Source of the DNA: Thermohalobaculum sp039027855
Lineage (GTDB): Bacteria; Pseudomonadota; Alphaproteobacteria; Rhodobacterales; Rhodobacteraceae
Length of the DNA: 64,000 nt
Direction: 5' to 3'
Assembly: GCA_039027855.1 (NCBI GenBank)
Contig: JBCCJI010000005.1
Coordinates: 1 to 64,000 of the forward strand
The notes below the pieces were generated by a model, which was given only the letters and a program-made list of their open reading frames with translations, ran no database searches and had not been told where the DNA came from. How positions within the stretch are numbered: the first letter of the stretch is position 1; the number at the start of each line of letters is the position of its first letter. Positions 51,787 to 60,684 of the stretch are shown in pieces. Position numbers and translations under genes: made by a program.

Positions 51787-52413
51787 TTACCCATCGAGAA
51801 GAGAAAGCGCCGGCAGCCAGTCTTCTTGAAGCCGGCGGAAAGCGACACGGCTGCTGTCGAAGATGCTCAACCCCTCGGCTGCCATGTCGCCATAGGCGGT
51901 GCGCTCGGGGATGCGGCCAGCGACGGGGCGGGCGAGACTCTCGGACAAGGCATCGATGGCCTCGGCGCCCTTGCGGCCGGGGCGCAGCCGGTTGGCGATC
52001 AGATGCACGCCCACCTTGCCCTTGGCGACCCGCTTGATCTCATCGATCTCTGACAGGAAACGTTCGGTCGAAGCACGGTCGAACAGGCCCGGCTGCACCG
52101 GCACAAACACCGCCTTGGCTTCGGCCACCAGTTTCTCGGCCCGGCTCCCTTTCAGCGCCCCTGGCGCGTCGATCACCAGCCAGTCGAGCTTTTTCGGCAC
52201 ATCGCCGATCTGCCCGGACTTCTCCCAGGCCAGCCCGCGGATCGCCGGACGGTCACCTGGTCTGAGCGAGAGCCAGCCAAGCGCCGACTGCTGGGCATCG
52301 GCATCGGCAATCGCCACGCGGTGCCCGCGATGCGCCAAGGCAGCTGCGAGCGTGACAGAGACCATGGTCTTGCCGACGCCACCTTTGCGATTGGCCACTA
52401 GCAGCGTCTGCAT
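51787..52413 (-). CDS. Orphan ParA-type ATPase
   Basis: A 208-aa ParA/MinD-superfamily ATPase. It opens MQTLLVANRKGGVGKTMVSV with the deviant Walker A KGGVGKT, continues VAIADADAQQSALGWLSLRP (switch I), and WLVIDAPGALKG (Walker B). The C-terminal part is standard. No parB-like partner is adjacent, and it is far shorter than chromosomal ParA, so a cargo other than the chromosome, such as a protein cluster or a plasmid remnant, is possible. It is divergent from rnd across 107 bp. Confidence 0.88.
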   Translation of the reverse strand: MQTLLVANRKGGVGKTMVSVTLAAALAHRGHRVAIADADAQQSALGWLSLRPGDRPAIRGLAWEKSGQIGDVPKKLDWLVIDAPGALKGSRAEKLVAEAKAVFVPVQPGLFDRASTERFLSEIDEIKRVAKGKVGVHLIANRLRPGRKGAEAIDALSESLARPVAGRIPERTAYGDMAAEGLSIFDSSRVAFRRLQEDWLPALSLLDG

Positions 52414-52520
52414 CGCGCGTCCCGTCTTCGCCTTGCCACACCACCCTGCCTAGGCCAGAGGGTCGCAGCGGCGCAAGAAAGCGGGCGACAGGTCCGGTAA
52501 ACGCGGTTAATCGGTGGCCC

Positions 52521-53702
52521 ATGGACATGATAACCAGAACAGCCGATCTCGACCGTATCTGCACGACTTTCGCCGAAGCACCTTATGTCACGGTCGATAC
52601 GGAGTTCATGCGCGAGCGAACCTATTACTCGCAGCTCTGCCTTGTCCAACTTGCAATCGCCGGCTCGGAGGGCCCGGAAAGTGGCGAGGCGGTCCTCGTC
52701 GATCCGCTGGCCGAGGATCTCGATCTCGCGCCGCTCTGGCGGTTGATGGCCGATACCTCGGTCGTCAAGGTTTTCCACGCGGCGCGTCAGGACCTTGAGA
52801 TCTTCTATCACCAGGGCGCCGTTATCCCCGAGCCGCTGGTCGACACGCAGGTCGCGGCCATGGTGCTCGGCTACGGCGAACAGGTCGGCTACGAAACGCT
52901 CGTCCGGCGTGTCGCAAAGGCCGAGCTCGACAAGTCTTCCCGTTTCACCGACTGGGCGCGCCGGCCGCTTAGCGACAAGCAGTTGAGCTATGCCATAGGT
53001 GACGTAACCCATCTCCGCGTCGTCTACGAGGCCCTGGCGGAGCGGTTGAACCGGTCGGGCAGGGCGGAATGGGTGGCCGAGGAAATGGCGATCCTGCGCG
53101 ACCCGGCGACCTATGTCTCGGACCCCGATGAGGCCTGGCGCCGCGTCAAAGCACGCAGCGGCAACGGCCAGATGCTCGCCGTGGTGCGCGAACTGGCTCG
53201 CTGGCGCGAGGCCACGGCGCAGGCGCGCGACGTGCCCCGATCGCGCCTGATGAAGGACGATGCACTCGTGGAGCTTGCCGCGGCCCGGCCGCGCGACATC
53301 GAGGGGCTCTCGAAAATGCGGCTCTTGCAGCGCGAGGCGCGCAAGCCCGAGACGGCGGAAGCCATCCTCGCCGCCATTCAGACCGGTCTCGCGGTGCCAC
53401 CGGACGAACGGCCCAGCGTACCGCCACCGCCGCGGCGGCGTGAGGGGTCGGCAGCGGTGGCCGACCTGATGCGCGTCTTTCTCAAGGCCCGCGCAGAGCA
53501 GCTCGGCATCGCGCCAAAGCTGATCGCCTCTTCCTCCGATCTCGACGCTCTCGCGGGCGAGGACACACCGGATGTCCCCGCGCTGCATGGCTGGCGCCTC
53601 GATGCCTTTGGGCGTGATGCGCTCAAGCTGAAGGATGGCACTCTGGCGCTGAAGGCAGGTGCAAAGGGCGTTGAGGTGCTTGACTGGCAGGAAGCCGACT
53701 AG
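52521..53702 (+). CDS. rnd: Ribonuclease D
   Basis: RNase D trims tRNA 3' ends with 3'-5' exonuclease activity. The 393-aa protein has the DEDD exonuclease core: YVTVDTEFMRERTYYSQLCL with the first aspartate and glutamate, KVFHAARQDLEIFYHQGAVI, and the final YAIGDVTHLRVVYEALAERL. The HRDC domains occupy the C-terminal half (LARWREATAQARDVPRSRLM). The ATG at 52521 is taken; ATG 52527 is also available. Domain order and length are typical. Confidence 0.96.
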   Translation: MDMITRTADLDRICTTFAEAPYVTVDTEFMRERTYYSQLCLVQLAIAGSEGPESGEAVLVDPLAEDLDLAPLWRLMADTSVVKVFHAARQDLEIFYHQGAVIPEPLVDTQVAAMVLGYGEQVGYETLVRRVAKAELDKSSRFTDWARRPLSDKQLSYAIGDVTHLRVVYEALAERLNRSGRAEWVAEEMAILRDPATYVSDPDEAWRRVKARSGNGQMLAVVRELARWREATAQARDVPRSRLMKDDALVELAAARPRDIEGLSKMRLLQREARKPETAEAILAAIQTGLAVPPDERPSVPPPPRRREGSAAVADLMRVFLKARAEQLGIAPKLIASSSDLDALAGEDTPDVPALHGWRLDAFGRDALKLKDGTLALKAGAKGVEVLDWQEAD

Positions 53703-53792
53703 GTGCAGCGGGCGAGACCGCCACGCTCGGCCTCTGCAGTCTCCACGCTGAAACGACGCTGAGAGGATCGGGGCGGCACCGCCTGCCGATGA

Positions 53793-55238
53793 TCAGGGCA
53801 GATCGCAGCGGCCATAGGCGTCGGCGAGGGCTGGGTTGACGGCGAGGGCGTCGCGCAGACTGCTCTCCGTAAAGGTGTCCGCAAGCGCAAAGCGGAGCGC
53901 GGTCTCGCTCGCCGGCAGCTCTGTCTCCAAGCACTTGCAGGCGCTACCCGGTTGGTCTGAGATGCTGGCTGGCAGGCCGCGCAGGCAGGACAGGGCAAAG
54001 GCCGAGGGGACAATCCCCTGGGCCTGCAGCGACTCGTGGCGCCGCACGAAGGCGAAGAAATTGTTCATCAGGATCCAGGACTGCGGCGTGTCACAGCCAA
54101 CCGGCGCCAAGGCGTCGCGCCAACTCGATCCCAGCGCCGTCGCGCCCGGCATCGCGCCCGGGGTGCGCCGGTAGAGCTTCAGGATCGAGTGCTTGAAGGC
54201 CTCCGCAAAGCGTTCGGGCACGATGTATGTGGTGAAGCCGAGCGTCTCTCCCGTCTCGATGCCGAAGGTCCGAAACTTGACCGGCGCATTGGCAATCCGG
54301 CCCTCGCATTGCTTGGCGTGCGATGCCACGACCTCGATGAAGATCCGGCGTATGCCACCGAATGTACGCTGCGGCCGCTCGGCCCGCGCGGTTTCAAAAT
54401 CGCCGCGGTAGACATGCCTCAGAAAGCTGTCGAGTGTCGCGTCGTCGAAACCGGGCGCCGGGTCGACGACGGGCAGGGCGGCACGCCGCTCCTCCTCGGC
54501 CAACTGGGCGAGACGCTGGGCCTCGCGCTTGGCCTGCTTCTGCTGGCGGCGCAGATCCTCGAGGCGCCTTTTGTTGGTCTGTTCCCAGACGCTGATCTCC
54601 TCGCTCCGCTCCATGAACGCCGTCGTCAGGCAAAGCGTGTCGGCGCCGCAACGACGCTCGAGGTCGACCTCCCAGCGTTCCTGTTCCAGCTCGTGGTAGA
54701 TGCCGAGGCTCTGCAGATCGGGCGCGATCTTGCGGATTGTGTTCGCCAGGCTTTTCTCAACCGTGCCGAGGTCGCGATCGCTACAGATTGCGATGGCTGT
54801 CCGGCTTGCGGTGTCGGGGCAGGGGAAGCTGGGGCGCGAGGCAAGCGCGGGTTTCGCCTCCGTCAGATCGACCTGCGACCATGTCTCGGCCGTCGCGATC
54901 AGCAGCTCGGCAATGCAGTCCAAATCCGCGCCGCACTTAAAACGCGCCTGCTCTTCCAGCCTCGCCGCGGCGCGCGTCGGATCCACGACAAGCCATGTGC
55001 GGGGTTGAGGCAGCGCCGCAATCCGCTCGGCCACGGTGAAGATGAGATCGTTCCGCGCCGCCTGTACCGCGTCATCGGCGCAGATCGGCGCATCGCTGTC
55101 CGCCTCGCACACCCAGAGACCGAAAAGCCCGCGCGCCTCGGTCATGTCCTCAAAGGTGGTCTCGGACTCGGACTGCGCGCTTGCTGCAAGGGCACTGCCG
55201 AAAAGCGCAGCGGTGGCGGCTGCGAACAGAACTCTCAT
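53793..55238 (-). CDS. Secreted cysteine-rich protein of unknown function
   Basis: A 481-aa exported protein with signal peptide MRVLFAAATAALFGSALAAS followed by AQSES. Residues about 40-215 contain cysteine pairs (LWVCEADSDAPICADD, FKCGADLDCIAELL, RRCGADTLCLTTAF) and a stretch FPCPDTASRTAIAICSDRDL that resembles the LprI/DUF1311 lysozyme-inhibitor-like repeats. The C-terminal half shows no known domain by eye. A periplasmic role such as stress or wall-enzyme control is only inference. It is divergent from a glycosyltransferase over 328 bp. Confidence 0.75.
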   Translation of the reverse strand: MRVLFAAATAALFGSALAASAQSESETTFEDMTEARGLFGLWVCEADSDAPICADDAVQAARNDLIFTVAERIAALPQPRTWLVVDPTRAAARLEEQARFKCGADLDCIAELLIATAETWSQVDLTEAKPALASRPSFPCPDTASRTAIAICSDRDLGTVEKSLANTIRKIAPDLQSLGIYHELEQERWEVDLERRCGADTLCLTTAFMERSEEISVWEQTNKRRLEDLRRQQKQAKREAQRLAQLAEEERRAALPVVDPAPGFDDATLDSFLRHVYRGDFETARAERPQRTFGGIRRIFIEVVASHAKQCEGRIANAPVKFRTFGIETGETLGFTTYIVPERFAEAFKHSILKLYRRTPGAMPGATALGSSWRDALAPVGCDTPQSWILMNNFFAFVRRHESLQAQGIVPSAFALSCLRGLPASISDQPGSACKCLETELPASETALRFALADTFTESSLRDALAVNPALADAYGRCDLP

Positions 55239-55566
55239 GGCCTACTCCGACAAAGCGTCACCAACGCGTCCTGAGAAAGGTTCCAGAAAGGCCCGCGATC
55301 TCAAAGTTAATTCCACTTTGCATGCTGTCCTCGAGCCGACAGGAGCCTCGACAGGGTCGGCGGTCCTGCGCCTGGGTCGACACGGGATGTTGTCGCTAGC
55401 GGGGAAAGGAAGAGCCAACGGCGCGATCCGGTGACGTTGGTCATAGGTTGACCCTGCGCTTGCCAGCGCGATAGCCGACTGATGGCGGTGCACGCCTGCC
55501 CTTCATCAGGCCGGCTTCAGTGCGCGTCGTGCAAGCAAGGTCAACTGCTCTGAGGGGTGGACTACC
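55239..55566. other. Gene-free divergent promoter gap
   Basis: A 328-bp gap between a secreted protein on the minus strand and a glycosyltransferase on the plus strand. It must hold both promoters. Part of it (55300-55325) is A/T-richer than its surroundings (AAAGTTAATTCCACTTTG). I saw no operator, riboswitch or small gene here. Confidence 0.5.
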
Positions 55567-56472
55567 ATGGTCGAGACACGCCCCAAGAAGCACCTCCTCA
55601 TGGGTTTTTCAACCAACCTGCCGGCGCGGCACATCCGGGTTTTTGTCGACAGCTTCCGTGCGGTCTACGGGCCGGATGAGGCGGATGTCGTGATCATCAC
55701 CAACGCCGTAGATCCCGATGCCGGCTTCGAGCCCACCGCCGTGCAGTTTCAAAGCACGCCGAGCTGCTACAGCCGAACCATGCCACAAGCGCTGAAAGCG
55801 CTGCTTCGTGGCGCGTCATTCCTCCACCGGGTACCGCCGTTCAGATCGATGGCCGTCGAGGCATCGCATTTCGCGCTGATCGAGGCGTACCACCATCCGC
55901 ATTTCGCGCGCTGGTTCGCCTATCGGCGCGTCATGAAGGTAATGCCACGCTACGATCGCGTGTTCTTTGCCGACGTCAAGGACGTGGTGTTCCAGGACCG
56001 CTTCTTCGATAAGCTGACACCGGGTGCGATCTGTGCCTTTGAGGACGAGGCGCCCTATGGCGACCCGGACAACTGGAACGACCGATGGTACCGCACCGCC
56101 CATGGCGAGGCCGCCTATCGTGACGTCGTGGGTCGGACGCCGCTTTGCATCGGCACCATCGGCGGTGAACACGCCGTGATGGACCGTCTGCTCGATGGCT
56201 TCTGCGCAGAGATCGCTCGGTCGCCCTTCGGAAAGATCGAACAGGCGATCTTCAACCGGCTCTACCTGACCGGACAGCTGCCCGGAGAAGTCTCCGTTTT
56301 TCCCAACGATCTCAGTTCGGTCGCAACGCTTGGCAATGATGCCATCGCCGCCGAGGTCGCGGTCGACGGGCAGGTGCTGACGCGCGAGAGCGACGGGGCC
56401 GTGATCCCGGTGGTGCACATGTTCGACCGCCATCCAAGGCTCAACGAGGCGGTCACCGCGCGATACGGCTGA
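55567..56472 (+). CDS. Putative glycosyltransferase
   Basis: A 301-aa protein with a GT-A-like layout. The N-terminus (HLLMGFSTNLPARHIRVFVD) leads to FRAVYGPDEADVVIITNAVD, and a central YDRVFFADVKDVVFQDRFFD contains a DxKD that resembles the DxD metal-binding motif. CAFEDEAPYGDPDNWNDRWY and LCIGTIGGEHAVMDRLLDGF follow. I place it among sugar transferases acting on surface polymers, but no named family is certain. It stands alone, with the convergent lipoprotein gene 9 bp downstream. Confidence 0.7.
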   Translation: MVETRPKKHLLMGFSTNLPARHIRVFVDSFRAVYGPDEADVVIITNAVDPDAGFEPTAVQFQSTPSCYSRTMPQALKALLRGASFLHRVPPFRSMAVEASHFALIEAYHHPHFARWFAYRRVMKVMPRYDRVFFADVKDVVFQDRFFDKLTPGAICAFEDEAPYGDPDNWNDRWYRTAHGEAAYRDVVGRTPLCIGTIGGEHAVMDRLLDGFCAEIARSPFGKIEQAIFNRLYLTGQLPGEVSVFPNDLSSVATLGNDAIAAEVAVDGQVLTRESDGAVIPVVHMFDRHPRLNEAVTARYG

Positions 56473-56481
56473 GAGGTCGGC

Positions 56482-57003
56482 TCAAAACCTCAGTTCGCGG
56501 AAGTTTCTGAGCGCGTGGATGCGAATGCCCGCGATCCCCTGCAGGGTCGCGATGCGGAGCAGGCGGTCGGCGCGGATCTCGCGGGCACGGAGCGACCCCT
56601 GGGGCATCTCGAAACTTGGATCGGGGGGCACGCCGAGCAGATCGAATTCGATGAACCCGTCCGGCCCGGGCACACCGTTGCGCCGCGGCGCGAGTTGCGG
56701 CGTGGCAAAGCCTGCATTGGGCGCCACGCCAAAGGCCGTGATGACGATCCCGTCGGTCAGCCGCCCGATCTCGATACCGGTGACCCCATCGACAGGCACC
56801 GGCCGGTCGGGGCCCGCAGTGCCCTCAGCCTCGGCGGCGGCTCGGGCGGCCTCGGCCTCCGCTTCCTCGTCGGTGAACCAGCTCGAGCAGCCCGTGAGCA
56901 GCAACATCGAGACGACGAGCGCCAGCACCGGCACGAGGCGGCCGAGGGGGGCTGGCCATGGGCCCTCTGAGACGGGACTGACGGGGGCTGGCACAGGACG
57001 CAT
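56482..57003 (-). CDS. Lipoprotein of unknown function
   Basis: A 173-aa lipoprotein. The start at 57003 (MRPVPAPVSPVSEGPWPAPL) gives a basic n-region, then VPVLALVVSMLLLTGC with the lipobox cysteine. A charged linker (EEAEAEAARAAAEAEGTAG) follows, and then a compact C-terminal domain (IGRLTDGIVITAFGVAPNAG, FIEFDLLGVPPDPSFEMPQG, LLRIATLQGIAGIRIHALRN). No family is recognised. An outer-membrane location is likely. It is convergent with the putative glycosyltransferase. Confidence 0.7.
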   Translation of the reverse strand: MRPVPAPVSPVSEGPWPAPLGRLVPVLALVVSMLLLTGCSSWFTDEEAEAEAARAAAEAEGTAGPDRPVPVDGVTGIEIGRLTDGIVITAFGVAPNAGFATPQLAPRRNGVPGPDGFIEFDLLGVPPDPSFEMPQGSLRAREIRADRLLRIATLQGIAGIRIHALRNFRELRF

Positions 57004-57196
57004 CGGCTTACCTCGCACATGGTCTCGTCTCGCCCGGGGCGCCGCCCGGTGGCTGCGTTCGATTGACCACAACGCGGCGAGGATAGGAAGCCCCAGCCGG
57101 TCCTGTCCCCGTGTGTCGCAGATCTCGCGCCATCGGCCCGCTTTACGGCGCCTGCGCAGCGCCATAGATCCAGCGGCAGCAATGCGGGAGAGGACC

Positions 57197-57625
57197 ATGG
57201 CCAGCGCACGATTCGAGGAAATCGCGGAGAACTTCGAGCTCTTCGACGATTGGGAGGATCGCTATCGCTATGTCATCGACCTTGGCAAAGCCATGGCGCC
57301 GCTGGACGATGGTGAGCGGATCGCCCCACACAAAGTGGACGGCTGCGCCAGCCAGGTCTGGCTCGTCCCTATGGTCGAGGGCGAGGGCGGGGATGCTCGC
57401 CTGCACTTCCGAGGCGACAGCGATGCCATGATCGTCCGTGGCCTGATCGCCCTGTTGCATGCACTCTATTCGGGCGAAAGGATCGCCGATATCCGCGGTA
57501 TAGACGCGGCTGGCGAGCTCCGCCGGCTCGGCCTGGAGAGCCATCTCTCTGCGCAGCGCTCCAATGGGCTGAAGGCGATGATCCAACGGCTCGACACCCT
57601 GGCCGCCGGTGATCGTGCCGCCTGA
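57197..57625 (+). CDS. sufE: Cysteine desulfuration protein SufE
   Basis: SufE takes persulfide sulfur from SufS for iron-sulfur cluster assembly. The 142-aa protein shows IAENFELFDDWEDRYRYVID, then IAPHKVDGCASQVWLVPMVE with the acceptor cysteine, IVRGLIALLHALYSGERIA, and the C-terminal LSAQRSNGLKAMIQRLDTLA. The ATG at 57197 follows GGGAGAGG; a much longer upstream frame is unsupported. No other suf gene is nearby. It precedes the split methionine synthase genes. Confidence 0.95.
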   Translation: MASARFEEIAENFELFDDWEDRYRYVIDLGKAMAPLDDGERIAPHKVDGCASQVWLVPMVEGEGGDARLHFRGDSDAMIVRGLIALLHALYSGERIADIRGIDAAGELRRLGLESHLSAQRSNGLKAMIQRLDTLAAGDRAA

Positions 57626-57718
57626 TCGCAGCCGGCTTTGCATGGCGTTCGTTCCCTCTTGCAACGTGGAAAAACCGGGCGCATGCCTCTCACGCTGTCG
57701 TGAGTGGGAGAGTGCGAG

Positions 57719-58729
57719 ATGTCCGACGCGCTGAGCGCGCTGCTTGCCGAGCGGGACTGGTTGTTGCTGGACGGTGCGACGGGAACGATGCTGTTCGCCA
57801 TGGGCCTCGAGGCTGGCGAGGCGCCAGAGCTCTGGAACACCGATGCACCCGATAATGTGCGCGCGCTGCACCGTGGTTTTGTCGAGGCGGGCTCGGACGT
57901 CATCCTCACCAACTCCTTCGGCGGCTCGGCCTATCGTCTCAAGCTGCACAATGCCGAGGATCGGGTGCATGAACTGAACGCCGCCGCCGCCAGGCTGGCG
58001 CGCGAGATCGCCGATAATGCCGGCCGTAAGGTCATTGTCGCAGGCTCCGTCGGACCGACAGGCGAGATCCTCGAGCCGGTGGGCCAGCTGCCGCGCGCCG
58101 ATGCGGTTGCCGCCTTCCGCGCTCAGATCCGCGGTCTGATGGATGGCGGTGTCGACGTCATCTGGACCGAGACGCTGAGTGCCGTCGAAGAGCTCGAAGC
58201 TGTTGCCGAGGCGGCGGATGCGGAAGACGCGCCTTTCTGCGCAACACTGAGCTTCGACACGGCCGGGCGCACGATGATGGGCATCACCTCGGAGGCCTAT
58301 GCGTCGATCGCCAAGGGACTGGCCCGCAGGCCCGTGGCCATCGGTGCGAATTGCGGGGTCGGTGCGTCCGATCTTTTGCGCACGGTGCTCGGCATCACGG
58401 CCAAGGACCCGGGGCTGCCGATCATCGCCAAGGGCAATGCCGGGATCCCGAAATACGTGGACGGGCAGATCCATTACGACGGCACGCCGGCCCTGATGGC
58501 CGATTACGCCATCATGGCGCGCGATGCCGGTGCGCGGCTCATCGGTGGATGCTGCGGCACAACGCCGGCCCATATTCGCGCCATGCGCGAGGCGCTTGAA
58601 ACCCGCGTGCCAAACTCGAAGCCGGCTCTGGAGACCATTGCCGCGCGCCTCGGCGGCTTTAGTTCAGCATCGGACGGCACCGGCGAAGCGACGACTGTCA
58701 AAAGACGCAGGCGTCGCCCGGCCAGCTAA
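57719..58729 (+). CDS. Split methionine synthase, homocysteine-binding subunit
   Basis: A 336-aa protein equal to the N-terminal (homocysteine S-methyltransferase) module of MetH. It shows LLLDGATGTMLFAMGLEAGE, GFVEAGSDVILTNSFGGSAY, GSVGPTGEILEPVG and IWTETLSAVEELEAVAEAAD. The three zinc-ligand cysteines are Cys212 (GANCGVG) and Cys278/279 (GGCCGTTPAH). It would transfer a methyl group from the corrinoid protein at 59940 to homocysteine. A hairpin CTCACG/CGTGAG (57689-57704) precedes its GGGAGAG ribosome site. The C-terminal tail is basic. Betaine as methyl donor is a less likely reading, given the corrinoid partner. Confidence 0.88.
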   Translation: MSDALSALLAERDWLLLDGATGTMLFAMGLEAGEAPELWNTDAPDNVRALHRGFVEAGSDVILTNSFGGSAYRLKLHNAEDRVHELNAAAARLAREIADNAGRKVIVAGSVGPTGEILEPVGQLPRADAVAAFRAQIRGLMDGGVDVIWTETLSAVEELEAVAEAADAEDAPFCATLSFDTAGRTMMGITSEAYASIAKGLARRPVAIGANCGVGASDLLRTVLGITAKDPGLPIIAKGNAGIPKYVDGQIHYDGTPALMADYAIMARDAGARLIGGCCGTTPAHIRAMREALETRVPNSKPALETIAARLGGFSSASDGTGEATTVKRRRRRPAS

Positions 58730-58733
58730 GGTT

Positions 58734-59681
58734 TCAGGAAGTGCTGGTGGGCGTCCGCCATGCCGCCGCAGCACTGCGCCCGTTCAGGCTGAACGGCAGC
58801 AGCAGCATGCATTTCGCCCGCCACAGCCGCGCCCGGACAAGCAGCCCGAACACCTTGAGGCGATCAGCGACGCCGGGCATCTCGGCGTCTTGCATCACAG
58901 TCCGCAACTCCAACAGCGGCGAGAGCGGCATCGCGCAGGCTTTCAACAGCCACAACAGATGCCCCTTAAGCCCCGTCACCCGCTGATAGTCGTGCGCCAT
59001 CTGCCGGTCGAGCTTCTTTGCCAGATCCGCAAAGCTTGCCCGTGCGGTGGTCGCGATCCGCATATCCTCGACATAGCCGATGGGTAGCCTCACCGCAGTG
59101 GCGCGCTGGCCCCAGTCCATGTCTTCGGCGGTATCGATGCCGGCAAAATCACCCACCAGTCTGAAGGCACTTGACCGAACCGCCATGTTGCAGGTGGCCG
59201 CATAGTTGTCCCGCTCAACGAACAGACGCTGGCGATAGGAGAAGAGCGCTTCATAGCGCTCAAGCGGCGTAGGCAGGCGCCCACCGTCAACCTCGATATC
59301 GATCGCGCCGCCAAGGATCTGCAGCGACGGGTCGTCACCGAAGCGCTGCAGGATGGTGCTCACCCAGTCCGGCGCCGGCAGACAGTCCGCATCCACGAAG
59401 GCGAGCACATCGCCCTGCGCTGCTCGCGCTCCGGTCGAGCGGGCAGGCCCCGGACCCTTCTTCGACTGGCTGAGAAGCGTCGCGCCAAAGCGACGGCAGA
59501 TATCCCTCGGCAGGTCCCTCGAGCCGTTATCGACGACAATCACTTCCACGAGGCTTGAGGTGCGCTGATTGCTGAGCGCGCGCAGACACCGTTCCAGGCC
59601 AGCATGGTCCTCGAAATGCGGGATTACGACAGACAGATCGGGTGTTCCCGATATGATGTACTGTTCAACATCCTTGGCCAT
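58734..59681 (-). CDS. Family 2 glycosyltransferase
   Basis: A 315-aa GT-A glycosyltransferase. LSVVIPHFEDHAGLERCLRA opens the family 2 fold, followed by EVIVVDNGSRDLPRDICRRF, the DxD-type AFVDADCLPAPDWV near residues 113-126, and the acceptor-side TAEDMDWGQRATAVRLP. A C-terminal amphipathic segment (about 215-315) may contact the membrane. It sits on the opposite strand between two parts of the split methionine synthase, four bases after the first, with an A/T-richer 5' flank, so it looks inserted. The start at 59681 is preferred; a longer frame to 59747 exists. Confidence 0.9.
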   Translation of the reverse strand: MAKDVEQYIISGTPDLSVVIPHFEDHAGLERCLRALSNQRTSSLVEVIVVDNGSRDLPRDICRRFGATLLSQSKKGPGPARSTGARAAQGDVLAFVDADCLPAPDWVSTILQRFGDDPSLQILGGAIDIEVDGGRLPTPLERYEALFSYRQRLFVERDNYAATCNMAVRSSAFRLVGDFAGIDTAEDMDWGQRATAVRLPIGYVEDMRIATTARASFADLAKKLDRQMAHDYQRVTGLKGHLLWLLKACAMPLSPLLELRTVMQDAEMPGVADRLKVFGLLVRARLWRAKCMLLLPFSLNGRSAAAAWRTPTSTS

Positions 59682-59939
59682 CGCGTAACCCTCGCTCACT
59701 CGACTCCACTCGCCTTTAGGTTGTATGAACGCAGGATGGATTGCCATTTGTCAATTTACATCGTTCCGGGACGTTACTCAAATCGCATCAACCGGACCTT
59801 TCCGTGCTGCGGGAGATTTCAGAACCGGGCTCGCATCGCGGCAAACGTCGATTTCGCACTCAGTTGTGACGCGTTTGCTCAAGCCGAGATCCTGCCGCTG
59901 TGCCCAACCTCGTAGGAGTCTAAGCCAAGCGAGGGTGCG

Positions 59940-60647
59940 ATGAGCGACGATGCCGAAGACCTGATCCTGGCCGATCTGCCGGATGACGAATTGGTCCAGC
60001 AGATGCACGACGACCTCTATGACGGGCTGAGGGACGAGGTCGTGGAGGGCGTCAACATCCTGCTTGAACGCGGCTGGATGCCCTATGACGTGCTCACCAA
60101 GGCCTTGGTCGAGGGGATGCGCATCGTCGGCATCGACTTTCGCGATGGGATCCTGTTCGTGCCCGAGGTGCTGCTGGCGGCCAATTCGATGAAGGCCGGC
60201 ATGACGATCCTCAAGCCACTGCTGGCCGAGACCGGGGCACCGCGCCTCGGCAAGATGGTGATCGGCACCGTCAAGGGTGACATCCACGACATCGGCAAGA
60301 ACCTCGTCGCGATGATGATGGAGGGCGCGGGCTTCGAGGTCGTCGATATCGGCATCAACAACCCGGTCGAGAACTACCTGGAAGCGATCGAGCGTGAGGG
60401 CGCCGATATCCTCGGCATGTCGGCGCTGCTGACCACGACGATGCCGTACATGAAGGTGGTGATCGACAAGATGATCGCCGACGGCATCCGCGACGATTAC
60501 GTCGTGCTGGTCGGCGGCGCACCGCTGAACGAGGAGTTCGGCAAGGCGATCGGCGCCGATGCCTATTGCCGCGATGCCGCCGTGGCGGTCGAGACGGCCA
60601 AGGAGTTCATGGCCCGCAAGCACAACCAGCTTGCTGCCGCAGGCTGA
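59940..60647 (+). CDS. Split methionine synthase, cobalamin-binding corrinoid protein
   Basis: A 235-aa corrinoid protein equal to the cap and cobalamin-binding modules of MetH. The cap helices (LYDGLRDEVVEGVNILLERG, VLLAANSMKAGMTILKPLLA) precede the Rossmann B12 domain, where GTVKGDIHDIGKNLVAMMME carries DxHxxG with the axial His116. Then come EVVDIGINNPVENYLEAIER, LGMSALLTTTMPYMK and VLVGGAPLNEEFGKAIGADA. It would shuttle methyl between the pterin subunit at 22778 and the homocysteine subunit at 57719. The MetH reactivation (SAM-binding) domain is absent. It is followed by DUF1638. Confidence 0.9.
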   Translation: MSDDAEDLILADLPDDELVQQMHDDLYDGLRDEVVEGVNILLERGWMPYDVLTKALVEGMRIVGIDFRDGILFVPEVLLAANSMKAGMTILKPLLAETGAPRLGKMVIGTVKGDIHDIGKNLVAMMMEGAGFEVVDIGINNPVENYLEAIEREGADILGMSALLTTTMPYMKVVIDKMIADGIRDDYVVLVGGAPLNEEFGKAIGADAYCRDAAVAVETAKEFMARKHNQLAAAG

Positions 60648-60684
60648 GGCCTGCGTCAGTTCCGGTGCCGTGACCAGCCCGATC

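Noticed and set aside
57626..57718. Leader of the homocysteine subunit as a SAM or cobalamin riboswitch
   Set aside because: Only a 6-bp hairpin is present; I could not find the conserved cores of SAM-II, SAM/SAH, SAH or cobalamin riboswitches.
57719..58729. Betaine-homocysteine methyltransferase as the product name
   Set aside because: The zinc-ligand fold is shared, but the nearby corrinoid protein and separate pterin methyltransferase make a split MetH subunit the better reading.
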